DNA of 64,000 bases from Flavobacterium sp. KMS (GTDB taxonomy: Bacteria; Bacteroidota; Bacteroidia; Flavobacteriales; Flavobacteriaceae). The position numbers and the translations under genes are program-made. Shown piece by piece: positions 37,701-48,500 of the stretch. Below the pieces are notes generated by a model, which was not told the DNA's origin, did no database searches, and saw nothing but the letters and a program-made list of their open reading frames with translations. The stretch spans positions 1 to 64,000 of the forward strand of contig NZ_JSYP01000020.1 in the NCBI RefSeq assembly GCF_000813005.1, read 5' to 3'. The number at the start of each line of letters is the position of its first letter. Positions within the stretch are counted from its first letter, which is position 1.

Positions 37701-39518
37701 ATCAGTCATTACTATTACTCTATCTCCAGTCTTAAAATTGGTTACTCTTTCGCCTACTTCCATAATCGTTCCCGAGGCCTCAAATCCTGGCGAAAAAGGA
37801 TACGGAGGCATTGTAGGATATAATCCTTTTACACAAAGTAAATCCCCAAAATTGAGCGAGAAATGAGAAATCTCAACCAGAACCTCATCTTGTTGTATTG
37901 CGGGTAAATTAAATTCAACAACCTTAATATCTGCTATCGTGGCAGGTTTTTCTAACCATAGGCGTTGCGCTTGACTTTTTTCTTTATTTATAAAAAAAGC
38001 TGTTTCTTCTTCTTTTATTGTTTCTACTGGTTGCTTTAAGACTTCATTCTCTAGCCTGGTTTCATTTTTTGATACTGCTGGCTGCATAGTAAAAGCCGAA
38101 CTATGTTCTTCTGCCAAGTATTTAGAAAATTCTTTTATGGTAGGATAATCAAATAATATTGTAGTTGGAATTGCATCTGTTAGCGTTTCATTTATTTCCT
38201 TTATTAATTCTAATCCTATAATTGAATCTACTCCATAATCAGACATTGGTGTTATCTCATCAAATTCTGAAACCTCCATTTTTAGCACTAAAGCTAATTT
38301 TGTCTTTATAAAATTTTCTATCTCTCTAATATCTACAGTTTGTGATGATTCCGTAGCATTGTTAGAATCTATTGCTGCTTTATCCGATTTAATTTCTCTA
38401 ACACTTTGTGCTACTTTAACCTCCTCTTTTGCCAAGATAATTTCGCCATCACTTTGAGATATTATAATTTGTTGAAATAATTCTTCGTCTTCTGGGTAAT
38501 TCATCGCATTGACAAAGCCTGTATCTGTTAATACTTTTTGCCATCCCGCAGTAGATAATCCCGGGCTACCTTCCAGCCTTACTTCTGCATCTTCATACAA
38601 CCACCAGCCATCGAGCAATCCAAATGTGAGGGTTGCGTATATATCATTCTGAGCTATTTCATTTAATACCAACACTCCATTTTTCTTGAGCACTCCTTTT
38701 ATATTTTGAAGGCTATTTCTAATGTTTTTTGTTGCATGTACTACATTTGCTCCAATTACCATATCAAAACTTCCTAATGGGAGTTCCTGATTTTCTGGTG
38801 ACTTTTCGATATTAAAAAGTTTAGTTTCCAGATAAGGCGCAATGCTTTTGTAATGCTTCTCTGCATGAAACAAGAAGCTTTTGGATAAATCTGTGTATAC
38901 ATAACTTATTTTATCTTTGTATGCACTTAATACCTTAAATAATAAATTACTTGTTCCTCCTGTACCTGCTCCAACTTCCAGGATGGTAAATTTTTCTCCT
39001 TCTCCTAAGGCTTCAACATTATCTGCTACAATATTTTCTACTACCTGACATAGTATATCATTAAAATAATCGGCTTGTTCATTCCCTTTATAGACTCCAG
39101 AAACCAGCTCCATACTTCCATCAGGAAACATTACATCTGTTGCATTAACCTTTCCTTGAAATATGGACTGTAACCCTTCCAGACATGCAAATAATAATTT
39201 AGCATGATTTGCCATTTCTGGCATTTCTATAGTGCTTTTTTGTAATGTTACCTGCCAATCAAAATCTCTTAATTCATCCTGAATTACTTTAGAAATCGTT
39301 AGCATCCCTTCATTTTCGTGAAGATATTTATGGCTTTTCAAACTACGAATACATTCTTCCAGCAAACGAGTGTGTTTATCAATAACCTTTAATTCTATTT
39401 TTAACAGGTCTATTTCGCTAGCTATGTCATTTCTAAACCCCATACTCATTAAAATACTGAGTAAAGATTTATAACATATCCTTTCCATTTCTATAGCATT
39501 ATTTTTTATAGTAGTCAT
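31788..39518 (-). CDS. Trans-AT PKS, terminal protein: MT-ACP-ER, KS-DH-KR-ACP-TE
   Basis: 2576 residues. Domain order with rough positions: C-methyltransferase (100-380, SAM motif ILEVGAGTGGT near 178); ACP (395-480, YGVDSI, Ser near 431); cis enoyl reductase of the MDR type (514-836, NADPH motif TATGGIGHIAVQLA); KS (866-1290, C1035 in DTACSSS, HGTGT and NIGHTVYAAG present); DH (1464-1740, HIFRNKKILP, so the motif Gly is Asn, with D-SAL-Q later); KR (1920-2110, ITGGMGSLG, IHAAGITKD so B-type by the diagnostic Asp, YAAAN); ACP (about 2212, YGVDSI); thioesterase (2305-2576, THSFGG, Ser near 2392). It has no AT. The first three domains finish the module begun as KS-DH-KR at the end of the previous protein. 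The start lies one base after the previous stop (39520), so translation is probably coupled. The final module should give an alpha,beta-alkene, and TE releases or macrolactonises the chain. Confidence 0.95.
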   Translation of the reverse strand: MTTIKNNAIEMERICYKSLLSILMSMGFRNDIASEIDLLKIELKVIDKHTRLLEECIRSLKSHKYLHENEGMLTISKVIQDELRDFDWQVTLQKSTIEMPEMANHAKLLFACLEGLQSIFQGKVNATDVMFPDGSMELVSGVYKGNEQADYFNDILCQVVENIVADNVEALGEGEKFTILEVGAGTGGTSNLLFKVLSAYKDKISYVYTDLSKSFLFHAEKHYKSIAPYLETKLFNIEKSPENQELPLGSFDMVIGANVVHATKNIRNSLQNIKGVLKKNGVLVLNEIAQNDIYATLTFGLLDGWWLYEDAEVRLEGSPGLSTAGWQKVLTDTGFVNAMNYPEDEELFQQIIISQSDGEIILAKEEVKVAQSVREIKSDKAAIDSNNATESSQTVDIREIENFIKTKLALVLKMEVSEFDEITPMSDYGVDSIIGLELIKEINETLTDAIPTTILFDYPTIKEFSKYLAEEHSSAFTMQPAVSKNETRLENEVLKQPVETIKEEETAFFINKEKSQAQRLWLEKPATIADIKVVEFNLPAIQQDEVLVEISHFSLNFGDLLCVKGLYPTMPPYPFSPGFEASGTIMEVGERVTNFKTGDRVIVMTDGSYGLHSTHCVANELQLLSIPENQSFEEACAIPTVAMTMVEAFRRVQIKKGDYILIQTATGGIGHIAVQLAKYFELKIIATAGSDDKINYLKQIGVPYTINYREQNFEEEVNKITNGQGVMVVVNTLSGENIQKGINCLGKRGQYIELSMTALKSANKIDLSKFSNNQTFIAVDLRKLIGEDREYIEGLWAECKEYIEKGILKSVISTEVAFEDYKKAYTILEDRNNIGKVIVRANSARTSQIEIPLRNSTESKKSNQNAKALDIAIVGMSGQYGSAKDLNDFWEKIKEGESLIEEVPNDRWNIEEHFSADQEVANKTYSKWGSFLRDIDKFDPLFFRISGKEAEGMDPQQRLFLEHCWKAFEDAAIVSDQLNGAKCGIYVGAGQGDYVQTNNLENAAIYWGNSSAILASRISYFLNLKGPAIAIDTACSSSLVAIEMACKSLYHKEIDVALSGGVFINTTPRFYKLSSKAGMLSKDGQCYAFDHRANGFVPGEGVGVLVLKRLEDAKRDGDYIHGIIKGVETNQDGTTNGILAPSMKSQEELENAVYQKYDIHPDSITYIEAHGTGTGLGDPIEFEGLTRAFRKQTNNTNYCGLGSVKTNIGHTVYAAGVAGVQKVILALQHKKIPPTLNYEKANSLINLENSPFYITNKIQDWVTADATPRRAAVSSFGFSGTNAHLVVEEYENKHQQNRSNKEFVIPISAKSEKALERQIKQLIDYLEQKPVISIADVAYTLQIGRQSMEFRSVFITDSITDFLIKLKNDKSTVSSSAISAKEKNQFKTFLSNGAGEAYIKYATEHNEYQSLASLWAMGVAVDWNKLYSDNKEKPQRISLPTYAFEKDRYWLKNNTIIESNQGIQKRHPLLHQSVSVDEGIQKFSSTYLGEEHFFRDHIFRNKKILPGVAYLELAKTAGEKSIEKHITQFKNVLWLQPIWHQGNEVKIETEIIKQKGSLQYVVYSNIEGKDTLGSEKQIHSQGELTSIEVSTPIKHDIEKIKKSLNKSISRDAFYKTYQEIGLELGASFRGVQHLWYNSSEAISKIELPKGEGYTLTPGIMDSALQTCIGINLEKEVTGLLFPFSVEQIDIYQPLEENIWSYVRKSKNNKSDEVINYDVDICNLNGEVLIAFQNVLFLPERKTMPEIITTEQAQFYKPVWKETPISAKRNAEVKRKIVICDAAPEMAAHFHELLNTDIAVIEANSAETYFEKTIAIIKELITSKETVELILAYPINKQLDIAFLSALLKTASLENSKIITKMIGVDKEFTISNSVVISKIIENEIASTDQEIKYTKGNRNCKQLELVSLPNSKGKTAIKRNGLYVITGGMGSLGRILATHISSHKKAKVILLGRKRLNKSQQDFIGNLPNVTYMICDLASEQKVQNTISKIKTKFGNINGLIHAAGITKDSLILAKTEEEAKSVFTPKMEGLKHLDEVCKDEPLDFMMLFSSIVSELGNIGQSDYAAANAYLNNYALYREEKRLQGNRQGKTYSIGWGFWQDGGMRLQNEQIAYLETQWGMKPMPTEVGLELFETILSTNSQNIIVAYGDSKKIGNVITNHFTEKKKDENAVEQIGKNVREALTDKLHLLIADLLKLDKDKIERDKDLALYGVDSILLTELNAELNAYYEISLLPSVFYNNTTIESLAEHLLEEYNAAVHDKHQDIDAVISENGSSNKNTSSSTKNNEHSLSQLDTNELQSTIEGSSYLIQFHKIVPEKPNVFIIPGVPGIAYGYYELAEQFSKYGNCYGITMQGIFDNKKPLDSIEKMASHNVAEIAKIAQPDSAIYLVTHSFGGLISYEMVKQLQALCIEVKQIFMLDCFPNTLSSNEMDKTVLFLNLFPEIFDKVEIEALKNRVQAILQEKNTVRKELLYDFITTNGVTVNEQMFGKLWDVFDVSMSCTYEMDIQHQVPITLAKVKDQVITNGSYDLGWSPYFEQVEVIDVEGDHFSIIREPHCSKWVKEITFYKEQKEQESLN

Positions 39519-39519
39519 T

Positions 39520-42500
39520 TTAATTTAAGATTTGTTTTGGAGACGTTAATTTGATTCTTTTAAGTTCTATTGTTGCCACTTTTGGAGGTTGAACTTTTTG
39601 CTTTTTCAATTGAAAAATATTCATTCTCTTAATTACGGCATCATTCAAAAATTTCATTACGAAAAGTTGACCGCTTTTTTGTGTGAAAACTTTTTCTAAC
39701 GATTGCATACCTTCAGCTTCATTAATACTTCCTATACCCATTTGTTGCATACGTTGTTCGTACCCCTTAGTTGAAACAATTCCTGTATTCCCCCAATATC
39801 CCCAATGGATTACATAGGTTGGGATTCCTGATTTTTGCTGAACTTGTTTTGCTAAACTATCTTTATAGGTACATCCTGCAGCGTAATTAGATTGACCAGC
39901 TGCTCTAAAGAAACTTTGTGCTGAGGAATAAAAACAAATAAAGTCCAATTCTTCCTGGCTAAAAGCCTCTATTAAATATTGACTTCCTACTGATTTTGGG
40001 TAGAATGATTTTGTAAAATCTTCTTCGCTCATATTGGCAATTATTTTATCATTGAGCACTATAGCCGAATGAAAAATCCCATTGATATCTTCAGATGTAA
40101 GCTTGATTTGTGTATACGCCGATTGCATGCTTAGCTTATTGCCTGCATCACATTGGATATATGTTGGAGATACTCCGTATTGTGCTATTTCTTCAATTGC
40201 TGCTGTAATAGTATCGTCTTGCTCTTTTCTTCCTAACCAATACACTTTGGCCTGATATTCTTTTACTAAGTATGAAGTTGTAACTTTTCCTAAACCACCT
40301 GCTCCTCCTAAAATCACATATACTCCGCCTTTTCTAAATTTTGAATATTGCTTTTTTATTTTATCTTCTACTGGTACAAGTATATTTTGATATAAATTGA
40401 AATTTCTAATCGCAAATGATTCTCCCATTTTAGAATAGGAAACTTGAAGTATACTCTTCATATCATTGGGCTCCGAAACATCTACACTTTTAAAAACCCA
40501 GTTCATTTCTTCTTTTACCAATGAACCAACAAATCCAACAATACCTGCTCCTTTTTCAGTAACTATGTCCGAAGAAATTACCTTTTGAGTTTGTTTAGTT
40601 ACAAATACTATTTCTAGTTTTTCGGTACTTCTTTTTTGTAAAGCTTTTATATTGTTAAATACATTTAATTCTATTTTATCAATTTGCTCAAGCCCCTCGC
40701 TTTTATCATTTGCATCCCATATACCTTGCAAAAAATAAATAGATTTTATGTCCAAAGGAACTTCCATTACATCTCTATACCAGCTTACACTTCCTCCATT
40801 GGTTTGTATTTCTTTTTCTAATCTTAAAGTGTATTCGTTTTTAGTTCCAATAAAAGCATTCTTTTTATGAGCAACCTGAACTTGATTTTCGAAAGATGTT
40901 TGCTCCCATACAGATTCATAATAAATTCCAATAGACTCACTATCGTTCTTTTCTTGCTTTATTTTTGGTTCCGGACTTAATGGTATCGACACAAAATCTC
41001 TCATTCCTATCAATACATTTCCATCTTGATCCAATACTTGCATTGAATATTTTTGTGTTCTGCTTTTTTCATTATGCTTTTGTACATAACACCAAGAAGC
41101 TTCCGATAGATCTTTGGCATAGATATCTACCGCCTGAAGGCTATATGGTAATTGAAGTCCTCCTTCTTTGTTATTAAAATCTACACCAATAGTTGCTTGC
41201 AATGCCGCATCTAAAACTCCTGGATTTAATACAACACCTTCATATGTAGGTAAATCAATCCTAACCAATGATTCATGATCATTAAAATACATTTTTTTGA
41301 TTCCTTGAAAACTATCACCATATTCTAAACCTACCTTTTTAAAAGCCTCATAACATGCTGCACCTTCTTTCTCTCCTTGCATTTGTTCTTTTAAAAGCGA
41401 AATATTGTATTGCAAGGGTTGTTTTAACTCTTCTCTGCCCAGTTTTATCTCGGCATGCGTTATACTTTTCCCTTCTTCATTACTTGATATTTGAACTACA
41501 ATTTCGCTTTTATCTTTAGATACCAGAGTGGTAACTTTTTTTGTTTTATTTTCAACTTTTAATGGTTTCAACCAAGTAATGTCTTTGAGTTGTAATACCT
41601 CCTGATGTGTTACTTCTTCTAGTGCTTTTCTAGCCAATTCTATATAGGCAACTCCTGGAAATAGTTTTTCAGAATTTACCAAATGATCTTTTAAGAACGT
41701 TTCGTTTCCTGAGAAATCACTTTGAAATTTAATTCCTTCCAGATCCGAAATGTTTTCATGAAGCATAGGATGTATCTGTGTGGCTTCCTTTGATTTTACA
41801 ACACTTTCGCTAGCTTTATCAATTTTAGAAAACCAACAATGTTTTTTTACAAAAGGGTATGTAGGTAAGCTTATCTTTTGAGGTAATTGTTTTTTATCAT
41901 AGTACATAGACCATTCAGTCTTTCTTCCCAAACACCATAATTCTAATATCCTTGCATCCCCGGTTTCCCATAATCTTTTGATTTCAGTATCTGCTACATC
42001 GTCCTTCATTAGTACATCTGGATTTATAGTTCCGTAATAATAATCTAACGAAACTCCATCCAAATAAGCATTTAATTGGGTGATTGCTTCCTCAATAGTA
42101 GTAGCATAAAAAGCGAGTCGATGCGACATTGCTTCTCTTCCTACCTGAAGCGTGTATGCAACTTCTTGCGGTAAAAGTTCTTCCTGATCTTTTATAAATT
42201 TCAAAAGCTTCTCTACATATTCCTTTAGTTGTTTCTCTGATTTTGCAGACATAACCCATAGCGGTATTGGCTGGTCATAGTTATCTTGCCTTTCTTGAAT
42301 ATTGTATTCTTCAATAATCAAATGAGCATTACTACCTCCTGCTCCAAAACTACTAATACCTGCTATTCTCGAGTTTCCATTAGTATCCCATGGTTCTAAT
42401 ATTTTTTGTACCCTAAATGGAGTATTACTAAAATTAATATTAGCATTTTGTTCCTCTGCATGAATAGATGGTACTAATTGTTTATGCTTTAATTGTAACA

Positions 42501-45500
42501 ATACTTTTGTTATTCCTGATATTCCTGCAGCCGATTCGCAATGTCCTATATTAGATTTTACAGAGCCAATCTTGCATAAATAATCTTCATTGTCTACCTG
42601 AAATGCTTTTTTAAGACTCGCTACTTCTATCGGATCTCCTAAACTTGTTCCTGTACCATGAGCTTCGATATATGAAATTTCATTTGCGTTGAGGTTAGCC
42701 TTTTCCATAGCTCTTTTAATTACCGAAGTTTGAGCTTTGGGATTAGGAACCGTGTATCCATTCGTTTTTCCGCCATGGTTTAACGAAGCGCCTCTGATAA
42801 CGCCATAAATATGATCTCCATCACGCTCTGCGTCAGACATTTTTTTTAGCAAAACTGCCCCAACTCCTTCAGATGGTACATAGCCATCGCCACCTTCTCC
42901 AAAACTTTTACAACGTCCTGTACTAGATGCAAATCCAGCTTTACTTAAAAGCAAATATTTATTAGGATGAATACTTACGTTTACTCCACCTGCAATTGCT
43001 GCCTTACAATCTCCGTTCATAATACTCTGGCAAGCCAATTCTACTGCAGTTATCGAAGAGGAACACATCGTATCGAGAGCCATACTTGGTCCATGAAAAT
43101 TAAAGAAATAAGAAACCCTATTGGCTATACTACTCGGATTACCTACTAGATGAATCTGATTTCCTTTATGCTGTTCTTCTATACCATATAGTTGATATTC
43201 TTCATACATTACGCCTACAAAAACACCTACATTGCCAGTCATTTCGTTTGCTTGAGTCGACTGTCCTAATTGCTCTCTTGTATAACCTGCATCTTCAATA
43301 GTTTCCCAAGCTGTTTGTAAAAACAATCGCTCTTGAGGCTCCATAATTTCTGCTTCTCGAGGAGATATATTAAAAAATAATGGGTCAAACTTATCTACTC
43401 CTTCTATAAAACCGCCCCATTTACTATAACTTTTACCTGATTTACCTTTTTCTTCATCATAAAAAGTGGTCATATCCCATCGATCATCTGGTATTTCGGT
43501 TATACTATCTTTTCCTTGTTTTAAATTTTCCCAAAACTCTTGTACATTATTTGCTCCAGGGTACTTTCCTGCTAATCCTATAATTGCTATTTTTTCTTCG
43601 TTATCTGTATTTTTGGCTACTGAAAAAGCATCTTGATATTTTGGATTGTCCTCCGCTATAAATTGACCTAAATCTTGATTTTTTTCTTCAACGACTTCAT
43701 CCAAAAATGTTTCATTACCTTCTTCTTTATGCGATAATGAATACAATGAATCTTCATTTTTTAGCAACAATTCTTGCATTGTTGCTTGTTGGTTTTCTAG
43801 AAAATACCCTATTAACTCCTGAAGTGATTGGTACTCAAAAAATAAGGTTCTCGGAATATCATTAAAAACAGCATCAAAACTATTCGTTAATTTGGTAATG
43901 CTAATCGAATCTATTCCGAAATCTTCAAAATATTTATGAAGTTCAAATCGTTCTTTAGGCAACTTAAATTCTTCTGATAAAAGATCTATTAAATAAGAAG
44001 TAATAAATGCTTTTAACGTTTCCTGATTGTATTCTTTGTCTTTCTTCTCCTTTACCTCTTTTACAATCTCTTTAATACTTGCTTTATGTGTTTTAATTTT
44101 TTCTAATAAACCATATACTGGCATCATCTGCGTATGCTCACTAAACAATATGAGATCAAAACTATTGGTCCCTATCTCATTAGGCATTGGTAACATACCT
44201 GTTTGATTTTTTATATACTGTTTTTGTTCTTCAGACATTTTCATTCCCCCATTTTCCCATAGCGGCCAATTAATGCTTATGCTCTTACCAAATCGATCTC
44301 CTTGTTCATATTTTATCCTTCTGTAAGTCATAAAATTGTCCATGTAAGCATTGGCAGCAGCATAATCGCTTTGCCCCTGATTTCCCATTACTGCTGCTAC
44401 GGCAGAAAAACTTACAAAAAAATCTAATTTTTCATTTTTAGTAACTTCATCTAAAAATCGTATACCGTCCATTTTAGGTTTTACTACTTCTGTTGCTTCT
44501 TCTATAGTTTTATGAATTATCAAACAATCTCTTATAATTCCTGCACTATGTATGATTCCGTCCAGACCACCAAATTGTTGTTTTATTTGCTGAAACTGAA
44601 GTACTACTGATTCTTTATCAGATACATCGCAGCTACTATATAGCACATTTGGATAGGAGTCTACTATTTTTTTATAAGCATCGTTACTAACACTTCTACC
44701 AGTAAGAATTACTTTTGTATCCTTGGTTTTCAAAATATGTTCTAAGAATATTTGTCCTAAACCACCCATTCCTCCAGTTAACCAATACACTCCTCCTTCC
44801 TTAATTTTTACTTCTGGAGTTTGTTTTTCTGGAGTTATGGCTTCCAAAATTCTTTCTTGTCGCTGTCCATTTATATATCGAACTTCTAGACCTTCCAAAT
44901 TTCTTTCTGATGATAGAATTTGAAGAATTTCTTCTATACTCTTTCTAGCCGCATCTTCCAGAACTATTACTTTCCCTGCTACTTTAGAACATTCTAATTG
45001 AGCAGATTGAAGCAATGCTACCAAATATCCATATTGATTGTACTTGCTGCTTTCTATCACGATAGTAAGCTGTATCTCCTCTTTTGTTCTTATAATTTCT
45101 TTAAGCTTCTTAAAAATAACCCCAAATGCATCTTTAGGATCTTGACTATCTGATAGGACACTAACATCCAAACCATTGCACTTTATTTTTTCGGCTATCT
45201 CATTTTGAAATCCTGCCAAATAAACCAATTGCTTATTTTCTTTATCCTTACTTATTTGTGGGGCAGTATTTTTCCATACTTTATTAAAATATTGGATTCC
45301 TTCTTTGCGATCTTCTTGTGTTTTATCTTTATCTGCAGGAATGCTTTCTAATGGCAATAGTGTGAATTCATCTAACTTTAAAATCGTTTCTCCTAAACTA
45401 TTTACCAAAACCATATTATATTTTCGGATGCCCGCAGCATTAGATTTAGTCGCTACTAACTCAACCAAACACCAGGCTTTGAGAGGTAGGTCTTTATAGA

Positions 45501-48500
45501 TACTAAGCCTTTGTATACTATATGGAACATAAATTATATTGGTTTTTCCTTCTAATGAAAGTCCTATAGTACATTGAAATATACTATCTAACATACCTGG
45601 CTCTAAAACAAACTGATCCTGCTTTTTAAATGTTAATTCAACTAGTGCTTTATCCCGAGAATATTTAATATTTTCAATTCCTTGAAAGTTTTTTCCATAA
45701 TCAAATCCTAAATCATTAAAGTGTTCATATATCTCCTTTTTATTCTTAGATAGAGATAACTCAGTTCTTATTTTCTCTACATCTAATCGTTCTGAAAGCT
45801 CAGTATTAGCTAATATTTTTCTCAATTTACCTGAGCTATGTATAACTTTTTTCTCGTTGTGAGTTGAAAATATTTGATATTGATATTCTGAACTTGCCGT
45901 TTTTGAGATTACAGTATTAAGCTGAGGCCAGTTTTCTTTATCTCTTAAAGGTTCTTGCCATGTAAGATCATATAATTCATTAATCTCAGTATTAGTACTA
46001 ATTTCTCCGGCTTCTCTTGCCATTTCTATATATGCAGCTCCAGGGAATAAACCAGAGCCATTTACTATATGCTCTTTAATAAAATATTCTGTACCATTAA
46101 AGTCACTTACAAATCTCTGCTCGTTAAGTGTCGATGCATTTTGATGAATTAATGGATGTATTTTTGAAGTTTTTTGAGATTCTATTTCTGTTTCCTCAAT
46201 CCAATATCGATCTCTCTCGAATGGATACGATGGTATTTTAATTTTCTTTATCGTTTGATTATAAAATAACTCCCAATCTATTTTTACACCTTGTGTCCAT
46301 AATTCTGCTACAGTTTCTAATTCTGCATGTTTAATGGCACTTTCTACAAATAGTTTCCCCGAAATACCTTTTATAGTAGTGTTCTCTTGTACTCTTATAT
46401 TATTTGTATAAAAACCTGAGACGCTAGATTTTTCACGATCCAGATTTAAAAAGTTTTTTAACTTCAATAGTAGCTCTTCTTTATTCTGTGCTACACAGGC
46501 AAAACGCTCTTCCATTGCAGTACGCCCTACTTGAAACGTGTATGCCAAAGAGTTTAATGAAATATTTGGGTTGTCCTGAACAAACGATAATACTTTTTTG
46601 CCATATCGCTCTAGACTATTTTTATCTTTTGCAGATATAGCGATGATTACTTTACCATTTATCTCTTCTCCTTTTTCTGAAGGAGAAGGAATATATTCTT
46701 CAATAATAGCATGCGCATTAGTTCCGCTAAAACCAAAACTGCTAATGGCGGCTCTTCTTTTACCTCCTACATAATCATCCCAAGGTTTGAGCGCTGTATT
46801 TACATAAAAAGGACTATTCTCAAAATCTATAAATTCGTTATTTTTTTGATAATTTAAAGAAGGTGGCATTTGTTTGTGTTGCATTGCCAAAATCACTTTT
46901 TGCAATCCCGCTAATCCTGCTGCATGCAGAGTATGTCCAATGTTGGTCTTTACACTTCCAATACCACAGTAATTCTTTTTTTGTGTTTTTGTTCTAAAAG
47001 CCTTAGTAAGAGCTTCCACTTCTATGGGATCTCCTAATTTAGTTCCTGTTCCATGCGCTTCTACATAGCTTATAGTTTCTGGATTTATATTAAAAGTTTC
47101 ATATACTTGTTTTTCCAAAGCTTCTTGTGATGGTGCGCTTGGTGCCAAAATTCCATTGGTTGCTCCATCTTGGTTAGTGAGTATTCCCTTAATTACGGCA
47201 TAAATCATATCACCATCTCTTAGGGCATCGCTTAATCGCTTAACAACCACTACGCCTACACCTTCTCCTGGTACAAATCCGTTTGCTCTATGATCAAATG
47301 TAAAACACTGCCCGTCCTCACTTAACATTCCTGCTTTGCTTGCCATTTTATGAAATAGTGGCGTGGCTGCTAAACTTATGCCTCCACAAATCCCCATATC
47401 AATATTTCTTGTTAACAGGTTTCTACAAGCTGCTTCTAATGCTACTAATGATGATGAACATGCTGAATCAATTGCTATTGCAGGTCCTCTTAAATTTAAA
47501 TAATATGAGATTCTGGCTGCAAGAATTGAATTATCCATACCCCAAAAAACGGATACATGCTTGTTTTTTGGATTTTGTATATAATCGCTATTTCCTACTC
47601 CGGCATAAACTCCTACTTGTTTACCATCTAAATGAATTTGCGTTAAATTTGCATCTTCTAATGCATGCCAACAATGCTCTAAAAACAATCGTTGTTGTGG
47701 ATCCATGTTTTCGGCTTCTATACCTGATATTTTAAAAAATCCTGCATCAAACTTGTCTACATTATCCATAAAACCACCCCACTTACTATAGGTTTTATCT
47801 TCTTCACCTTTAATAGGACTGTAATGAAGCGCACTATCCCATCTTTCTATTGGGGCTTCTCTTATTAGACTTTCTCCTCCTTTTAGAGCTTCCCAATATT
47901 CTTCTAAATTAGAAGCTCCTGCATAAGCTCCACTCATACCAACAATTGCGATATCACCTGAATCTATTTTTTCATCTATTGTTTGGGTTGTTATATACTC
48001 TTCCTTATTAGGTACTGGTATATTTACATTTTTGGTTTCTATTATCTTGTGTTTCCAACCGTCCTTATTTTCGATAATATATTGCACCAATGATCGAATA
48101 CTAGGATAATTAAATAAGTCCGTTGGTTGGATATCAATATTTAGTTCTTTGTTTATGTATTCGCTAAGTTGACTACTCAAAATAGAATCGTACCCCATTG
48201 TAGAAAAAGGTTCGTCTATATCAAACTCTTCCTGAGGAAGCTTAATTAGAGAAGCTGCTATTTTTTGTACTATGGCTAATACACTATTTTGATGTTCTTC
48301 ACTATCTGAGGCATTTAACTCAAATTGATCCATCAGTCTTTTCTCTTCAGTAATCTTTTTTACTAAGGAGTCCTTTTTTATTCTGGACGTTAAACTTTTT
48401 GCAATCGTTTTTTTAGAAAACTTCACTGCATATAGTTCCTTTTTTTCGCCTTCCAGAATTTTTTCAAAGGCAATCATTCCTTCTTTTGCTTCAATGCTCC

